Below, piece after piece: positions 11,371-22,266 of a stretch of 64,000 bases of DNA. Positions within the stretch are counted from its first letter, which is position 1. Each line of letters opens with the position of its first letter. The DNA comes from Diplolepis rosae (taxonomy: Eukaryota > Arthropoda > Insecta > Hymenoptera > Diplolepididae), in NCBI GenBank assembly GCA_030998225.1, contig JAPYXD010000680.1, positions 13,950,001 to 14,014,000 of the forward strand. The letters run 5' to 3'. The position numbers and the translations under genes are program-made. The notes below the pieces were generated by a model. The model saw only the letters and a list, made by a program, of their open reading frames with translations, was not told the origin of the DNA and did not search any database.

Positions 11371-11531
11371 CATCAGCAGAAGCAAAGTTAGAAATGAAAT
11401 TGATCAATAGGTCTTACGTTTCTCAGTGTTTGGATTTACGAGCAGCTGCGGAAAAGAGCTTCTCTTTTCACGCTTTACAACCAGGAAAGAAAAGACAAAT
11501 AAGAACTTTCAGTGTCAGAGATTTCAAATGA
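11371..11531 (+). CDS. Candidate terminal exon of an unrecognised gene
   Basis: A good acceptor (CTATTTTTCAATGCAG) precedes a frame of two leading bases plus 52 codons, ending TGA at 11529. An ATTAAA polyadenylation-like signal lies about 50 bp further on. The frame is protein-like (SAEAKLEMKLINRSYVSQ, CLDLRAAAEKSFSFHALQ, GKKRQIRTFSVRDFK), basic at the C-terminus and without a hydrophobic span. The other two frames stop at once. I do not recognise the family, and no upstream exon was identified among the MITEs to the left. Confidence 0.45.
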
Positions 11532-12070
11532 AAAAGATTCTGATTGAATACTTTGTCCATTACTTGTTTCTAAATTTTTATTAAATTTTCTAATGTTGAA
11601 AAAATTTACTTTATTAAAATGATGTTTCTTTTTAATTCATTGTTGTTCTTATACGACCCTATTGTATCTTCAAGATGACTTCAGTTGACCTTAGTTTGAT
11701 ACTTTTATTTGATACTTGTAATTTTGTGTAATTTTATATATATATAAATATAAGTTCACGCCAATCAGTGGCTAATCATCTTGTGGCTTAATAATAAATT
11801 TCAAATACTCCAAAACTTACATAAGAATATAACCGTTATAGGACAATTATATATTAAATTTTAATTCAACAGAGCAGGGATGGTTAAAAATAATTTACAT
11901 CTGGCACGAATAGTATTAAATTCGAAGAACCGATAGCGAATTGGAGAATAATCCTGATAAAGTCAATTTCATTCCATTAGGACTCTTCTATTTTTAAGAA
12001 ATGAACCATTGACTTTACGCACTCAAGAATAACATAAAGTTAACAGTGATTGGATACAACGTAACCGACT
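11532..12070. other. AT-rich DNA, no gene seen
   Basis: Probable 3' untranslated sequence at its start (ATTAAA near 11580), then AT-rich DNA without recognisable features. Confidence 0.4.
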
Positions 12071-12074
12071 TTAA

Positions 12075-12711
12075 GGGGTAACACCACTGTAGAATTTTCA
12101 TTACATTATTTTTTCTTTTATTGACTTAAAAGATGCTTTGATTCTTCTAAAATATGAGGCAAAAAGTCCAATCCCTTAAGAAAAATTTTTAAGAATTTTC
12201 TAATAGTAGAATTTTTTCATTTGTTCATGTCTATAAGACATTTCAAAACTTCAAAAGCAATTTTCTCGAAATATGATTTTTCAAAACAGAACGCAGCATA
12301 ACTCTAACAATTTTCAATCTTTTTATTTGAAAATTTAACCTCAAATTTTGGTGAAAATTGAATGACTTTATTCAAACACTCGCCAATTACACAAAAATCA
12401 ATATTTCTAAAATCCCCTACGTGGTTCACTAGCTACACTCATGTAGATTACATAGATTTTTTTCTTTTTTCCAGCTTCAAATTCGCACCAGTAATAGTGC
12501 GTGCCGCAGATCGCCTCAAATTCAACATGCGTCGAGCGAATTGCTACAGTATCGCCATTTTGTAATATTTTCCTGCAAATTTTTTTTGTAATATACTTAA
12601 ATATATGCTCAATAACTATCCCAAGTATTATTTCTCTATCACCTTTCATTCGGCCCAAAAAAAATTATCAAAAACAAGGCTTTTTTTAGGCTCTTACAGT
12701 GGTGTTACCCC
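12075..12711. mobile_element. 637-bp TTAA-flanked MITE (A)
   Basis: Perfect inverted ends GGGGTAACACCACTGTA and TACAGTGGTGTTACCCC lie between TTAA at 12071-12074 and TTAA at 12712-12715. TTAA duplication is used by piggyBac and Kolobok elements. The GGGG start fits Kolobok-like ends better than the CCC start of piggyBac. An 83-codon minus frame inside (12407-12658) may be a transposase remnant, but I recognise no motif in it. Confidence 0.85.
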
Positions 12712-12715
12712 TTAA

Positions 12716-13543
12716 CCCTTTAAGGGCCAAAATGGCATAAACGATACACCGGTCTTTGAGGCCGTGTAACTTATGCTATTCGCGACTGAAAAAATTGAGA
12801 GGGACATATTTTCGAAGTTCAAGACGTGCCCTTTACGATGGTAAATAGGAAATTGATCTAAAAAATTAATAATTATAAAAAAATTCAGTTTAAAAAGAAA
12901 AAGCACGATTTTTTCGATCTTTTTTTTTTAAATCGAGTTTTGAAACGTTTCCCGGTCTGTCAACGACCTGGAACATTTTTAACCGGTGGAATAAATATCT
13001 AAACTTTAAGAAGGTGTGGTTCAGAGATTAATTTTTCACTTTAGTCTTTACAAAATCGCGCCCGAATTAAAAAATTTTCACGAATACATTCAGGATTTTT
13101 TTTGTCTGAAAATATAAACAAACCGAGGAAATTACTAAGAATAAGAAGTTCTTAGAATCACTCAAAGAATACGTCTGAATTTTTTCATAACGTTTCGAGC
13201 AACTTTTCAATTTTGCAAATAGCATAATTTTTGCAAAATCAAAAAATAAGTCTATTTCTTTCAAGAAAAAAATTCTCAAAGATCAAATTAGCATCCGATG
13301 TGAAATTCCGCGTATAGACATATTTATCGATGTAAAGTCGTGAACGGAAACCCGAAAAAAAATCCTCGATCTCCAGTGCAATTCATGAATGAGATAAAAA
13401 GCGAGAGAGATATAAACATACAGACGGATAGAATCTTTAAGGTCGATAGTGTTAATAGTGTCTTCATTTCTGCGAAGCTTTTCTCTCATGCTGGCGTCCC
13501 GGGTGAAAATCGTATCGTTTATGCCATTTTGGCCCTTAAAGGG
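12716..13543. mobile_element. 828-bp TTAA-flanked piggyBac-like MITE (B)
   Basis: Inverted ends CCCTTTAAGGGCCAAAATGG and its complement extend over about 33 bp, between TTAA at 12712-12715 and 13544-13547. The CCC start and TTAA target fit piggyBac. It abuts MITE A and uses the same TTAA. The internal frames overlap on opposite strands and show no family signature. Confidence 0.85.
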
Positions 13544-13547
13544 TTAA

Positions 13548-14670
13548 ACGGTACAAGTTAGCTAAAACGCCATCCAATTTAGTCTTTGGGTCCCGAAAAC
13601 TACATAATCTTGACACGCAATGTATCACTTATTCTCACATGATACACCTAAATTGTGTAGTATATCTCACTCGAAGTCTCATTTGCATAACGAGAACTAC
13701 GTAATCTTCCAAGAAGGAATCATTGCAATTACGAACTGATTTCGTTAAAAAGTCAACATCTTAAGATAAATCTAAACCATTCTGTATAAATTGAATGTCA
13801 TTTATAATCAGTCTCTAAAAGTAACTCCACTTAAAAATTTTAATTAAATTTACCGTATTATTTGTTTATTTAATGATTTTTTAGTGGAATCATTTATAAA
13901 AATCAATCATTATTCTTCGTTTCAGATATCAATATTTTGAAATTCAATTCAGGAAAGGAGCATCATGCTCATAATAAAATTTGAGTTTTAAATTTGATGA
14001 TGATTGAAGAAGTGGAAGAAGTGGTTTCGAATAAATTTAATATTTTTATGCATTATTGGAACTTAAAATTACTTTCATCAGTGACTGTGGCTATATAGTT
14101 ACTGGTTGGTTCTCAATTTTTTAATTGAGAATTTTTCTTTTATATTGCAAGCGTTGCCGATTTGTTTAAATATTATTTGGTAGGATGTTTAATAAAATGA
14201 TATGAAACCTAAAAATGTAATTGATTACAGAACAATCTAAAATATAACTTTTAATACCCCTTCCAAATTCTTGTGAATTAAATAGTGAAGTTATTTAAGA
14301 GTTGTAAATTTATTACGAGTAACTTAACAATATAATGGTTACGTTTCAGAATTAAAAAAAATAAAATTAGTTTCAAATAAAATTATGACAAAATTGAAGT
14401 TACAAATAGAAATCTTTGGATAAGGTAACTAAACTTCAATATTATTTAAATAATAATCGGAATCATTGTTTTCGCAACATGCATTCGCAATAAAACAATT
14501 GTGACGTATTTTTCACAAGGAAGCAACTTTCAATGAGTTAAGCAAAATTAAGAGGAAATTAAAGTGCAATCGAAGAAAGTAAAAAGAATACCATTGTACA
14601 ATTTTCTAATGCATTCATACGTGTTATTATTTTAGGCTTCCAAGAATTTGCATTTCTATTGTTATACTCC
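13548..14670. other. AT-rich DNA, no gene seen
   Basis: No coding frame, repeat end or RNA signature that I can support. Confidence 0.5.
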
Positions 14671-14861
14671 TCACTCTTTAAACGTTGCATAAAGTGTGTC
14701 TCTGAATTCAATATAGCCTCTTATAAAAGCCAATGTGTCATCAAACTGGGTCAACACTTTTGGAGCTTTATCAACTTTTAAGTTCACATTCGTAAGTAAC
14801 TTGTATGTCAAACCTTTAATAAAGAGCAAGCGTCCAAAGTTCCTAAGACATAGCGTCAACA
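14671..14861 (-). CDS. Candidate terminal exon of an unrecognised gene
   Basis: On the minus strand an acceptor (AAACTTCTAG) is followed by two bases and 62 codons ending TGA. The frame reads LTLCLRNFGRLLFIKG...APKVLTQFDDTLAFIRGYIEF and ends LYATFKE, with fairly even composition for this AT-rich region. There is no family match I can name; it could be part of a host gene or an old retrocopy. The acceptor has a weak pyrimidine tract. Confidence 0.3.
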
Positions 14862-15428
14862 CTAGAAGTTTGTATCATCAAGAAATCCTATCTGTAAATT
14901 TTTATATTTTATCTCAAAATATTCCCTTTGGTATTTTCATTCTAAGAAATATAACTTATTTATTTTTTCCAAGTACAAAAAAAATAGACCAAAAAATTTC
15001 AAAATAACTTTTTGAAAAGTATTTTCATTCAGAATAGCTCCACACCAACAAAAACTCATTGTATAAGTTCGTATACAAAGTCAAGTATATACTTTATGTA
15101 TTTTTCAAACATTCAATATCTACATTTATACTCATATATTCGATTTGTCGTGCAAAAAAGATTACGTTTTAACAAATTTTCAAAAATATTTTATTTGAAA
15201 GAATTGTTTTATTTAAGGTTGTCTTGAAGGAAGACACCCTTTGGTAAAAGTCCGTTTACAATATTAGGTATAATAATTTATGTTATATTTTTCAAATGTT
15301 CAAAATTTCCAATTGTATTTATTATGTAAAAAAACTGCGTTTGTTCAAATTTAAAATAATTCATTCCAAGAAAATGTCAATTCAGTATCACTACTTTTTC
15401 TGTATTTTTTAAATTTTAATAAAAAACA

Positions 15429-15457
15429 CTGACGAGGGCTCCGATCTGTGCCGAAAC
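15429..15457 (+). ncRNA. Hammerhead-like ribozyme motif (copy 2)
   Basis: CTGACGAG, then GGCTC/(G)TGCC with one stem mismatch, then CGAAAC. It is followed by AATTATGGACCCTAATGCCA, the shared tail. Confidence 0.5.
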
Positions 15458-15500
15458 GTCTCATTAATTAAACTTCATTAATTATGGACCCTAATGCCAA

Positions 15501-16135
15501 TTGCACCAAAATTAGGTCTGGGTGAAGAAACGTTTTTCTATGATTTGAAGACTTGAAATTATATGACTAGCCGCGTCTTATAAAAAAAATTACTTTTTAA
15601 AAAAATATTTTAAACTTACGAAAAATAATACTTCAATAATATTTTATGTAATACATTTTTTCTCTGCAATCAATTCTTACCAATGTTTAAAAAATGATTT
15701 GAGTTTCATAAATCATGGCTTATTTCTTGCGGAAAATATCCACTAAAACTCTTCTGCTTTCAAATTTAAAAGTAAAATTTTCAAAGGCTGAAATCGTTAA
15801 AAGAATTCTGTAAAAAGAGACATTTTTTAAAAATAATTATATTTCAAGATTTTTAAATTATATTTAAAACCAAAAACGGTGGCATTATTGTCTTCGAAAT
15901 TAAAGGCCATAATAATTGATGAAAATTCAATTATTTTTAAAAAATTGGTAAGAAGCGATAGCTAGGAACAATTCTCTTGCAAAAAACCTGATTATTAGTA
16001 TCATTTTTCGTAAGTTTTCAATCTTTTTGATAAAAAATAATATATCTTCTTTTGCAAGACACGACTAATAATACAATTTCAAGTCTTAAAAATAATATAA
16101 AAACTTTTTCTTCCAGAGACCTGATTTTTGGCACA
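15501..16135. repeat. Dispersed fold-back repeat (family D), copy 1
   Basis: The ends are an inverted pair: TTGCACCAAAATTAGGTCTG at the left and, reading in from the right, TTGTGCCAAAAATCAGGTCT. Similarity extends through AGACTTGAAATTRTAT. Related sequence occurs at 32165-32545 and 59220-59565. No coding frame. Confidence 0.6.
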
Positions 16136-16375
16136 ACTACCTGAAATAAATAAATACCTCAAAATCCAAGGGGAATGATATTTTTGGATTTTCTCTATAA
16201 CTTCTTCACCTAAAACATATTTAAAAATTAGCCAATTTGGTAGAAGCTAATTTCGCTTACATTATGTAAAGAGTCAAGTTGCTATTATTTGAAACCCAAT
16301 CATTTACTATTTTATCATCCTGAAAGAAGCTGGAGGTATGAGAAAAAAAAATACAAGAATGAAGTATCTACTTAC

Positions 16376-16471
16376 CCTGGAGATGCGGAGAGGTTGATGC
16401 AGGTCATGACCGCCATGCATGCGGAAGCCCCAGGGGGAGCCGCCACTGAGGGTGACTTCTCTGGCGCTCAT
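16376..16471 (-). CDS. First coding exon of a PDZ-domain protein
   Basis: On the minus strand an ATG at 16471 opens 32 codons ending exactly at a CCAGG/GTAAGT donor (phase 0). The peptide carries the start of a PDZ domain at residues 6-32: VTLSGGSPWGFRMHGG, followed by DLHQPLRISR. The SGGSPWGFR-x-x-GG carboxylate-binding loop and the P-L-x-I-S strand are typical of N-terminal PDZ domains in ALP/Enigma/Zasp (PDZ-LIM) and synaptopodin-2-type proteins, which act at Z-discs and actin adhesion sites. The rest of the domain must lie in exons at lower coordinates, which I did not find in this window. The exon sits in a CpG-rich island, unlike its AT-rich surroundings, as expected for a promoter-proximal exon. 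Confidence 0.75.
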
Positions 16472-16850
16472 ACTGACACTTACACTCTCTCAATGGATTT
16501 CTCACACACTCACACAAAAATGCCACAACACCCTTAACCTTTTGAAAGAATGCGGATAGGAAAAGGCGCCACTACGCCACATACAACTAGCAACACGAGG
16601 ACCGAACTCCGCCGCGGCTCACGCCACACTAATCTCGATATTTCCCCGCCGCCCCCGCGAATAGTACCCCCCTTCTCCCGCGCCCCTAGCTGACGCGTAC
16701 TGAGTACAATGAATCTCCCCCTCACTTCACCCACACCGGTACATGTCGGCAGGCCATCAGCTGATCGTACGCACGCCTGCTGAACTTTCGAGCTTCACTC
16801 TCACGACGACACTCCACCTAAGTCGCATTTACTTCCGCACTTCCTGAAAA
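16472..16850 (-). promoter_or_regulatory. GC-rich promoter/5' UTR of the PDZ gene
   Basis: A sharp rise in G+C and CpG over roughly 16380-16830 directly precedes the PDZ start codon on the minus strand. No TATA box is evident, and several TCAGT-type initiator words occur (for example near 16700). A 66-codon open frame on the minus strand is G-rich leader sequence and I do not treat it as a protein. The transcription start cannot be fixed by eye. Confidence 0.5.
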
Positions 16851-17180
16851 TATAAAAAAAAAAATTGCGATTGATAATTAGGAAATAAATGATTAGAAAC
16901 GACTAGATTGGTGTTCTATTTTAATAATAGTGTTTAGTGATTAAAATGGTAATAATGTCCTACTTTGAATTCGCAGACCTCATTTGGGCAAATAATTTTC
17001 CATCAACGTTTTTTTCGTGTGTCACATATTTTGTTTAAATAATGGAATTTGTGAATTTTAATCGTATATTTTTAAATTAAAATGAAAAATATACGTTTTA
17101 TCAGAAACTATGTTAGACAAAAGTAGATTTTATTGAAACGAATAATTTTGCAAACTTAAGTTTTTTTCGTATTTGACGTA

Positions 17181-17488
17181 TTGGGTTGGCAACAAAGTCA
17201 TTTCTTTTTTTTTATGATTTTCAAAGCAAGTTTATTAATACAAATAACAAAGATTAATCGATTGTGTATTGAGCATTTTGTTCGATGACCTTTTGCCATC
17301 TTTCAGTCAGCTTCATAATTCCGCTTTCGTAGAAAGTTTGGTTCTTAGACAAAAAATTGAATCGACAAATTTTTACAGCCTCATTGGAATCGAATGTTTT
17401 TTCATTCAAATGGCTTTGAAATGAACGGAATAAATGATAATCGAATGGTGCGAGGTCTAAATCCAGGATACCAAGCGATAAATTAGTC
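17181..17488 (-). mobile_element. mariner 3' fragment with transposase C-terminus
   Basis: TA (17179-17180) is followed by TTGGGTTGGCAACAAAGTCA, a classic mariner end. Inside, the minus frame at 17254-17490 gives the transposase tail: LDLDLAPFDYHLFRSFQ (third catalytic Asp box), then a segment ending GIMKLTERWQKVIEQNAQY and a stop. Upstream catalytic regions are absent. It is probably the 3' end of the same mariner whose 5' end is at 19275-19591. Confidence 0.8.
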
Positions 17489-17835
17489 ATGTTTGCATTT
17501 TAAAAGTTACACTCAAAATTTTATCATTTCTACTTCAAAGAAAGAATATGTCTTCAAAAGTTCAAACCTTAGATGTTTTATTAAAATTGATATCTTAAAA
17601 GTTCAAAGATTCCTATGCTAAAATATTTTAATTAATATATTTTTGTTCCAAATTACTGAATATTCAAATCGTAAAAGAAGACTGTGAATGAAAAAAATAT
17701 CCATTTAGAATAATACAGAAAAAACTTGTATCTAACAAAAAACTAAATTAACGAATTAATTAAAAACCTTAATATAAAAGTTGCGCCATAACAGAACCAA
17801 TGAATAATGAATTAACGAACGTAAATATATAAAAT

Positions 17836-19239
17836 CTGCCCGCTTCGCGGGCACATTCTCATGGCGCGCACAGCTCGCTTCGCTCGCAAGTTTGAGCGCG
17901 CCTAGGGCGCGCGATTTGATCGTCGCGCTCCGTTCTTTCTGGACCTCGCGCTTTGCGATCGGTCTTGTGCTCTTCACATACATTCAAGTTTATTTATTAT
18001 AATTTGATACTGAAGCTCAAACCAATTTTATAATAATATTACAGATGATGTGAATTACACATTTTCTCAAAGTCACTGAATTTCTTTTTGAATTTAAGTG
18101 AAACAGGAAATTCAATTTACTTAAGGCTCTATAAGCCTTAAGGAACACATTCTCATCATGGCGCTCGCGCTTCGCGCTCGATTTTCTGTATACATTTCAG
18201 TAACTTTTTAATAAATTACATGATTAAAATAATTTATTTTCTTCCAAATCTCTCAAAAAGGAAAAACAATCGTAGACTTTATTTGAGGAAACGATTTTGC
18301 AGAACAACGCTTATTTCGTATCTCACATATTTTGGTGAAAAAAATCGAATTTTTTTAATATTAAAAATCAAAACATAAAATATACATCCTGTCCCGAAAT
18401 GTCTTAATGAGAATTTGTAAACCTCATTTAGGCAAACAATTTTCCATATAAGCGTTTTTTTTTGTATCACATATTTTGTCTAAAAAATTGAATTTTTGAA
18501 TTTTAATCGTATTTTTTGGAATTGAAACGAAAAATATATGTTTTATCAGAAACTGTGTAAGACAAAATTTGTGGATCTTTTTGAAACGAACAACTTTGTA
18601 TTCTTACGTTTTTTTCGTATTTCGAATATTATTGTTAAAAAATTGAATTTTGGATTTTCAATAGTTTTTTTTTTTAATTAAAAAGAAAAATATGCATCTT
18701 ATGAAAAAATGTTATAATTCAAATTTGTAGGTCTTTATTTATTTAATAATATTGTATCATAACGTTTTTTCGTATTTCGTATAATTTAACTGGAAAATGG
18801 AATTTTGATATTGACTTTTTTCGAATTTGAATATGCTGTAACATTTCTAATTTTGATTTAATCAAAACATGTTATCAGGATAATTTGTAGAGATTTATGA
18901 GCACTATCAAAAACCAGTATTGAAATTTTTGATTTTTTCAAAAAATTATTTTCAAAAACACAAAAGTAGTGCTCAATCCCTCAATTTTGATTGGATGTGG
19001 CTGATTAACGAACTTGTCCTTACTTTCTCGGCTCCGATAAAGTGTACCAAAGCTCAATTCAATCTGATAATTCTATCGAGAGTTATGCCGCACACGACCT
19101 ACTACAGACAGACAGACAGACACTTTCGTAAAAACCATTTTTTCTGACTCAGGGGGTCTCAAAACGTAAAGATTTGATGAAAATTTCGAAAGTCATTTTT
19201 CACATAAAACCAATACCTTCTCATCCATGATGAGAATGC
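17836..19239 (+). repeat. R repeat, copy 1 (~1.4 kb)
   Basis: It opens with a GC-rich hairpin TGCCCGCTTCGCGGGCA (17837-17853) and further GCTCGCTTCGCTCGC-like palindromes. A long AT-rich body follows, then a GACAGACA microsatellite (about 19105-19120), and it closes with CATCCATGATGAGAATG. Two other copies (25494-27081, 50292-51582) lie in the opposite orientation. A 75-codon frame (MKFLIFSKNYFQKHKS...) before the microsatellite recurs in all copies, but the microsatellite alters its end each time. I know of no such protein, so I treat it as probably non-coding. Confidence 0.8.
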
Positions 19240-19274
19240 AAAAAGAGAACAGTATAAAATTTTTTAATTTTTTT

Positions 19275-19591
19275 ATTTACGTTTTGCAGTAAGATACTGC
19301 ATCATGTCCGTAAACATCACAAATTCTTTTAGCAGCCTGAGTCGCATTCTACTTTTTATTGTAACCAAATTTCAAAATCTATTGAATTTCTTTTTAATTT
19401 TCACTCATTTTTAAGGCACAATAACATTTTGCTGAATGAATAAATATGTTACGACTTTTTTCTAAATACTCTATGATACATCACCTTTCATGCGCAAACA
19501 AGTATTGCCAGATCTAATTAATATTACCAGAGTTATGCGATCCTAGTGCTGACTACTGGGAGAATTCGAAGAAACTTTTTCCTTGACCCAA
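19275..19591 (-). pseudogene. mariner 5' end with transposase N-terminus
   Basis: On the minus strand TA (19592-19593) is followed by TTGGGTCAAGGAAAAAGTTT as the end repeat. A start codon at about 19408 opens a decayed N-terminus with two early stops, still readable as ...NATQAAKRICDVYGHDAV, characteristic of mariner helix-turn-helix regions. It stops where R copy 1 ends (19239). The matching C-terminus lies on the other side of R copy 1. Confidence 0.7.
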
Positions 19592-19789
19592 TATATACTT
19601 GCAGAAAATGAAAAAATTCGATATTTTGAAAATTTGACAGTAGAATACCCCCTTAAAAGAGAGTTTGTGCTTTTCCACGTCCACTTTCTTGAATCGATCG
19701 TCAATGCGTTTCTCGATTTGTTTTATTGATTAAAAGTTTTTTTAAGCCGTTGTTTTTTACTTTCACACATTTCTTCGCTATTTTTAGAC

Positions 19790-20330
19790 CCAGATCAATA
19801 AAATTTGGTATCAAATTATTTAAAAATGTTTACGCTACAACAAAACTGCTCTGATGGAAACCCTCATTGGATGCATTAAAAAAGGACCCAATAAGCGCAA
19901 AAAGTTCATGTCTGGGTAGGTGTACTAAATAATGAAATAATTGAACCATTCTTTATCAAAGGAGAACTAAATAGATAGAAGTATGAAGAATGCTGAAAAA
20001 TCAGATTGTCCCCGCGATAAATACACTAATAGCTAATAACATAAGAAATGTGTGGTTCCAATACAAGAGGATGGAGCACCTTTTCACTACACTAGAGGTG
20101 TCCGTGATTATTTGGAGGAAGTATTTCCATTCAGATGGATAGGGAAAAAGATTAAATCAAGTGGTCACCCTGGTTATTCGATTTGACAGCTCTTGACTAC
20201 TTTCCTTGGGGATACTCGAAAAAAAATTTTACAAAACAAAACGTCAATATCTAAATGATTTGAGGGAATGGACAGTAGATGAAAGTGGAAGGTCACTAAT
20301 TTGAACATCTCTTGGACTGATTTTTCTCAA
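19790..20330 (+). pseudogene. Degraded Tc1/mariner-type transposase remnant
   Basis: Broken plus-strand frames give recognisable pieces in order: VGVLNNEIIEPFFIKGELN, then a degenerate catalytic block with VWFQYKRMEHLFTT, then VSVIIWRKYFHSDG and finally DLTALDYFPWGY, the box holding the third acidic residue. Multiple frameshifts and stops show it is long dead. It lies immediately before the 20.39-kb mariner. Confidence 0.65.
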
Positions 20331-20390
20331 CAGCTGGCAATAATGGCACTAATCTTTGTGGCTTTGATTAGCTGGATTACTTGAATGATA

Positions 20391-20974
20391 ACACATCACT
20401 CAATAAGTCTCCGGTCTGACATTCTTTGAGTGCATTCGATGGAACGATGATAGAAGGACACTTGAGGTGATACTCGGAGGCACCTCCACACCGGAAAACA
20501 TCGTGGCAAGGATGGTGGAATCTGAAACGAACTGGACTCGAAATTTGATAACGCTTGATAAGCGTTATGGGGACTCTGCATCAGGGAAATCAACAATCAT
20601 CGACTGGTATATCGAATTTAAACGCGGTCGTACAAACGCCGATGACGCTGAACGCTCAGGTCGCCCAAAATAAGCAATTGTTTCGGAAAACATAACAAAA
20701 GTCCACAAAATACAATAGTTTTGGGCGATCGTAAATTAAAGTTGCGTGAGATAGCTATCATCTTAAAGATATCAGAAGGTAGTGTGTTTACAATTTCACA
20801 CGAATCTTTGGGGATGCGTAAGTTGTTTTCGAAGTAGGTGCCGCATTTGCTCACACCCGACCAAAAACAACAATGCGTCGAAGATTCAGAGCGCTGTTTG
20901 GAGCTGTTCAAGCGAGGTTAAAAGGATTTTTGACTTCGGTATGTGACAATGGATGAAACCTGGATCCACCACTA
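20391..20974 (+). mobile_element. mariner, outer 5' partial copy
   Basis: It starts after TA (20389-20390) with ACACATCACTCAATAAGTCT. The transposase N-terminal part is at 20467-20673 (KSTIIDWYIEFKRGRT) and the frame decays afterwards up to MDETWIHH, where a second copy begins at TA 20973-20974. The 3' half of this copy is not found on the far side of the second copy. Confidence 0.75.
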
Positions 20975-22264
20975 ACACAACACTCAATAAATTTCCGGCC
21001 TAACATATAGATGGCACCACTGTTATCAATACCATATGATTCCTGGATAGTATCAACCGTCAAACGTTAAGTGTCAAAATCTAATGACAATCTGACATGT
21101 AGTTCAGAAGTTAAATAGGTTTTGGTGAAGCGACTTTTGTCATTTTCAAGACAATGGATAAAAACGAGTTTCGAGTGTTGATCAAAGATTGCTTTATAAT
21201 GGGAAAAAATACTATTGAAGCAAAAGTGGCTTTATAAGCGTTATGGGGACTCTGCACCAGGGAAATCAACAATCATCGACTGGTATATCGAATTTAAACG
21301 CGGTCGTACAAACGCCGATGACGCTGAACGCTCAGGTCGCCCAAAATAAGAAGTTGTTCCGGAAAACATAACAAAAGTCCACAAAATAGTTTTAGCCGAT
21401 CGTAAATTAAAGTTGTGTGAGATAGCTGACACCTTAAAACTATCAGAAGGTAATGTATTTACAATTTCGCACGAATCTTTGGGGATGCGTAAGTTGTTTG
21501 AGAAGTAGGTGCCGCATTAGCTCACACCCACCCAAAAAAGCAATGCATCGAGGATTCAGAGCGCTGTTTAGAGCTGTTCAAGCGAGGTAAAAATGATTTT
21601 TTGCTTCGGTATGTGACAATGGATGAAACATGGGTCCACCGCTACACATTTGAAACAAAAATATCTTCATCTGAGTGGATAACAGCTGATGAAAGCCGTC
21701 CAAACAGACCAAAAACTCAACAGTGGGCTGACAAGGTTATGGCATCCGTATTTTGGGACGCGCATGGTATTTTGTTTATTGACTATCTTAAGAAAGGTAA
21801 GACCATTAACAGTGACTATTACATGGCATTACTGGATCGACTAAGCGCCGAGATCAAGAACAAACGGCCTCACATGCAAAAGAAAAAAGTTCTGTTCCAC
21901 CAAGACAAGGCACCGTGCCACAAGTCCATGAAAATGATGGTCAAAATGAATGAATTTAGCTTCGAATTGCTTCTTCACCCACCATATTCTCTAGATCTGG
22001 CCCCCAGCAACTACTGGATCCTTACTGACCTGAAAGAAATGCTCCAGGGAAAGAGATTTAGCTCCAAAGAAGAAGTGATTGCCGAAACTGAGGCCTATTT
22101 TAAGAGCAAAGACGAATCATTCTACAAAAAAGGCATCGAAAAGTTAGAGAAGCGTTGGAATTGATGTATTGCGCTTGAAGAAAACTATGTTGATGAATAA
22201 AGTCGAATTTAACGAAAAAACTGTATTTTTCTTAGTTAGACCGGAAACTTATTGACTGATGTGT
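20975..22264 (+). mobile_element. mariner, second copy inserted in the first
   Basis: The left end is ACACAACACTCAATAAATTT after TA. The right end (complement) is ACACATCAGTCAATAAGTTT followed by TA at 22265-22266. It carries the transposase pseudogene 21154-22164 and is close in sequence to the outer copy over the shared part. Confidence 0.8.
21154..22164 (+). pseudogene. mariner transposase, frameshifted, catalytic Asp changed
   Basis: The N-terminus begins MDKNEFRVLIKDCFIMGK (21154) and soon shifts frame. The C-terminal 187 codons (21601-22164) are intact: MDETWVHRYTFETK (first Asp), VLFHQDKAPCHKS (second Asp) and HPPYSLDLAPSNYWIL. In the last box the third catalytic residue of the D,D34D triad is Asn instead of Asp (a GAC to AAC change). 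The C-terminus KKGIEKLEKRWN matches the family. With the frameshift and the lost Asp it cannot be an active enzyme. Confidence 0.85.
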
Positions 22265-22266
22265 TA

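Noticed and set aside
12407..12658. 83-codon minus frame inside MITE A as a gene
   Set aside because: It lies wholly within the TIR element, overlaps plus-strand frames and has no recognisable domain.
16534..16734. 66-codon GC-rich minus frame upstream of the PDZ start
   Set aside because: It is in the 5' leader, with biased Gly/Arg composition from GC-rich promoter DNA.
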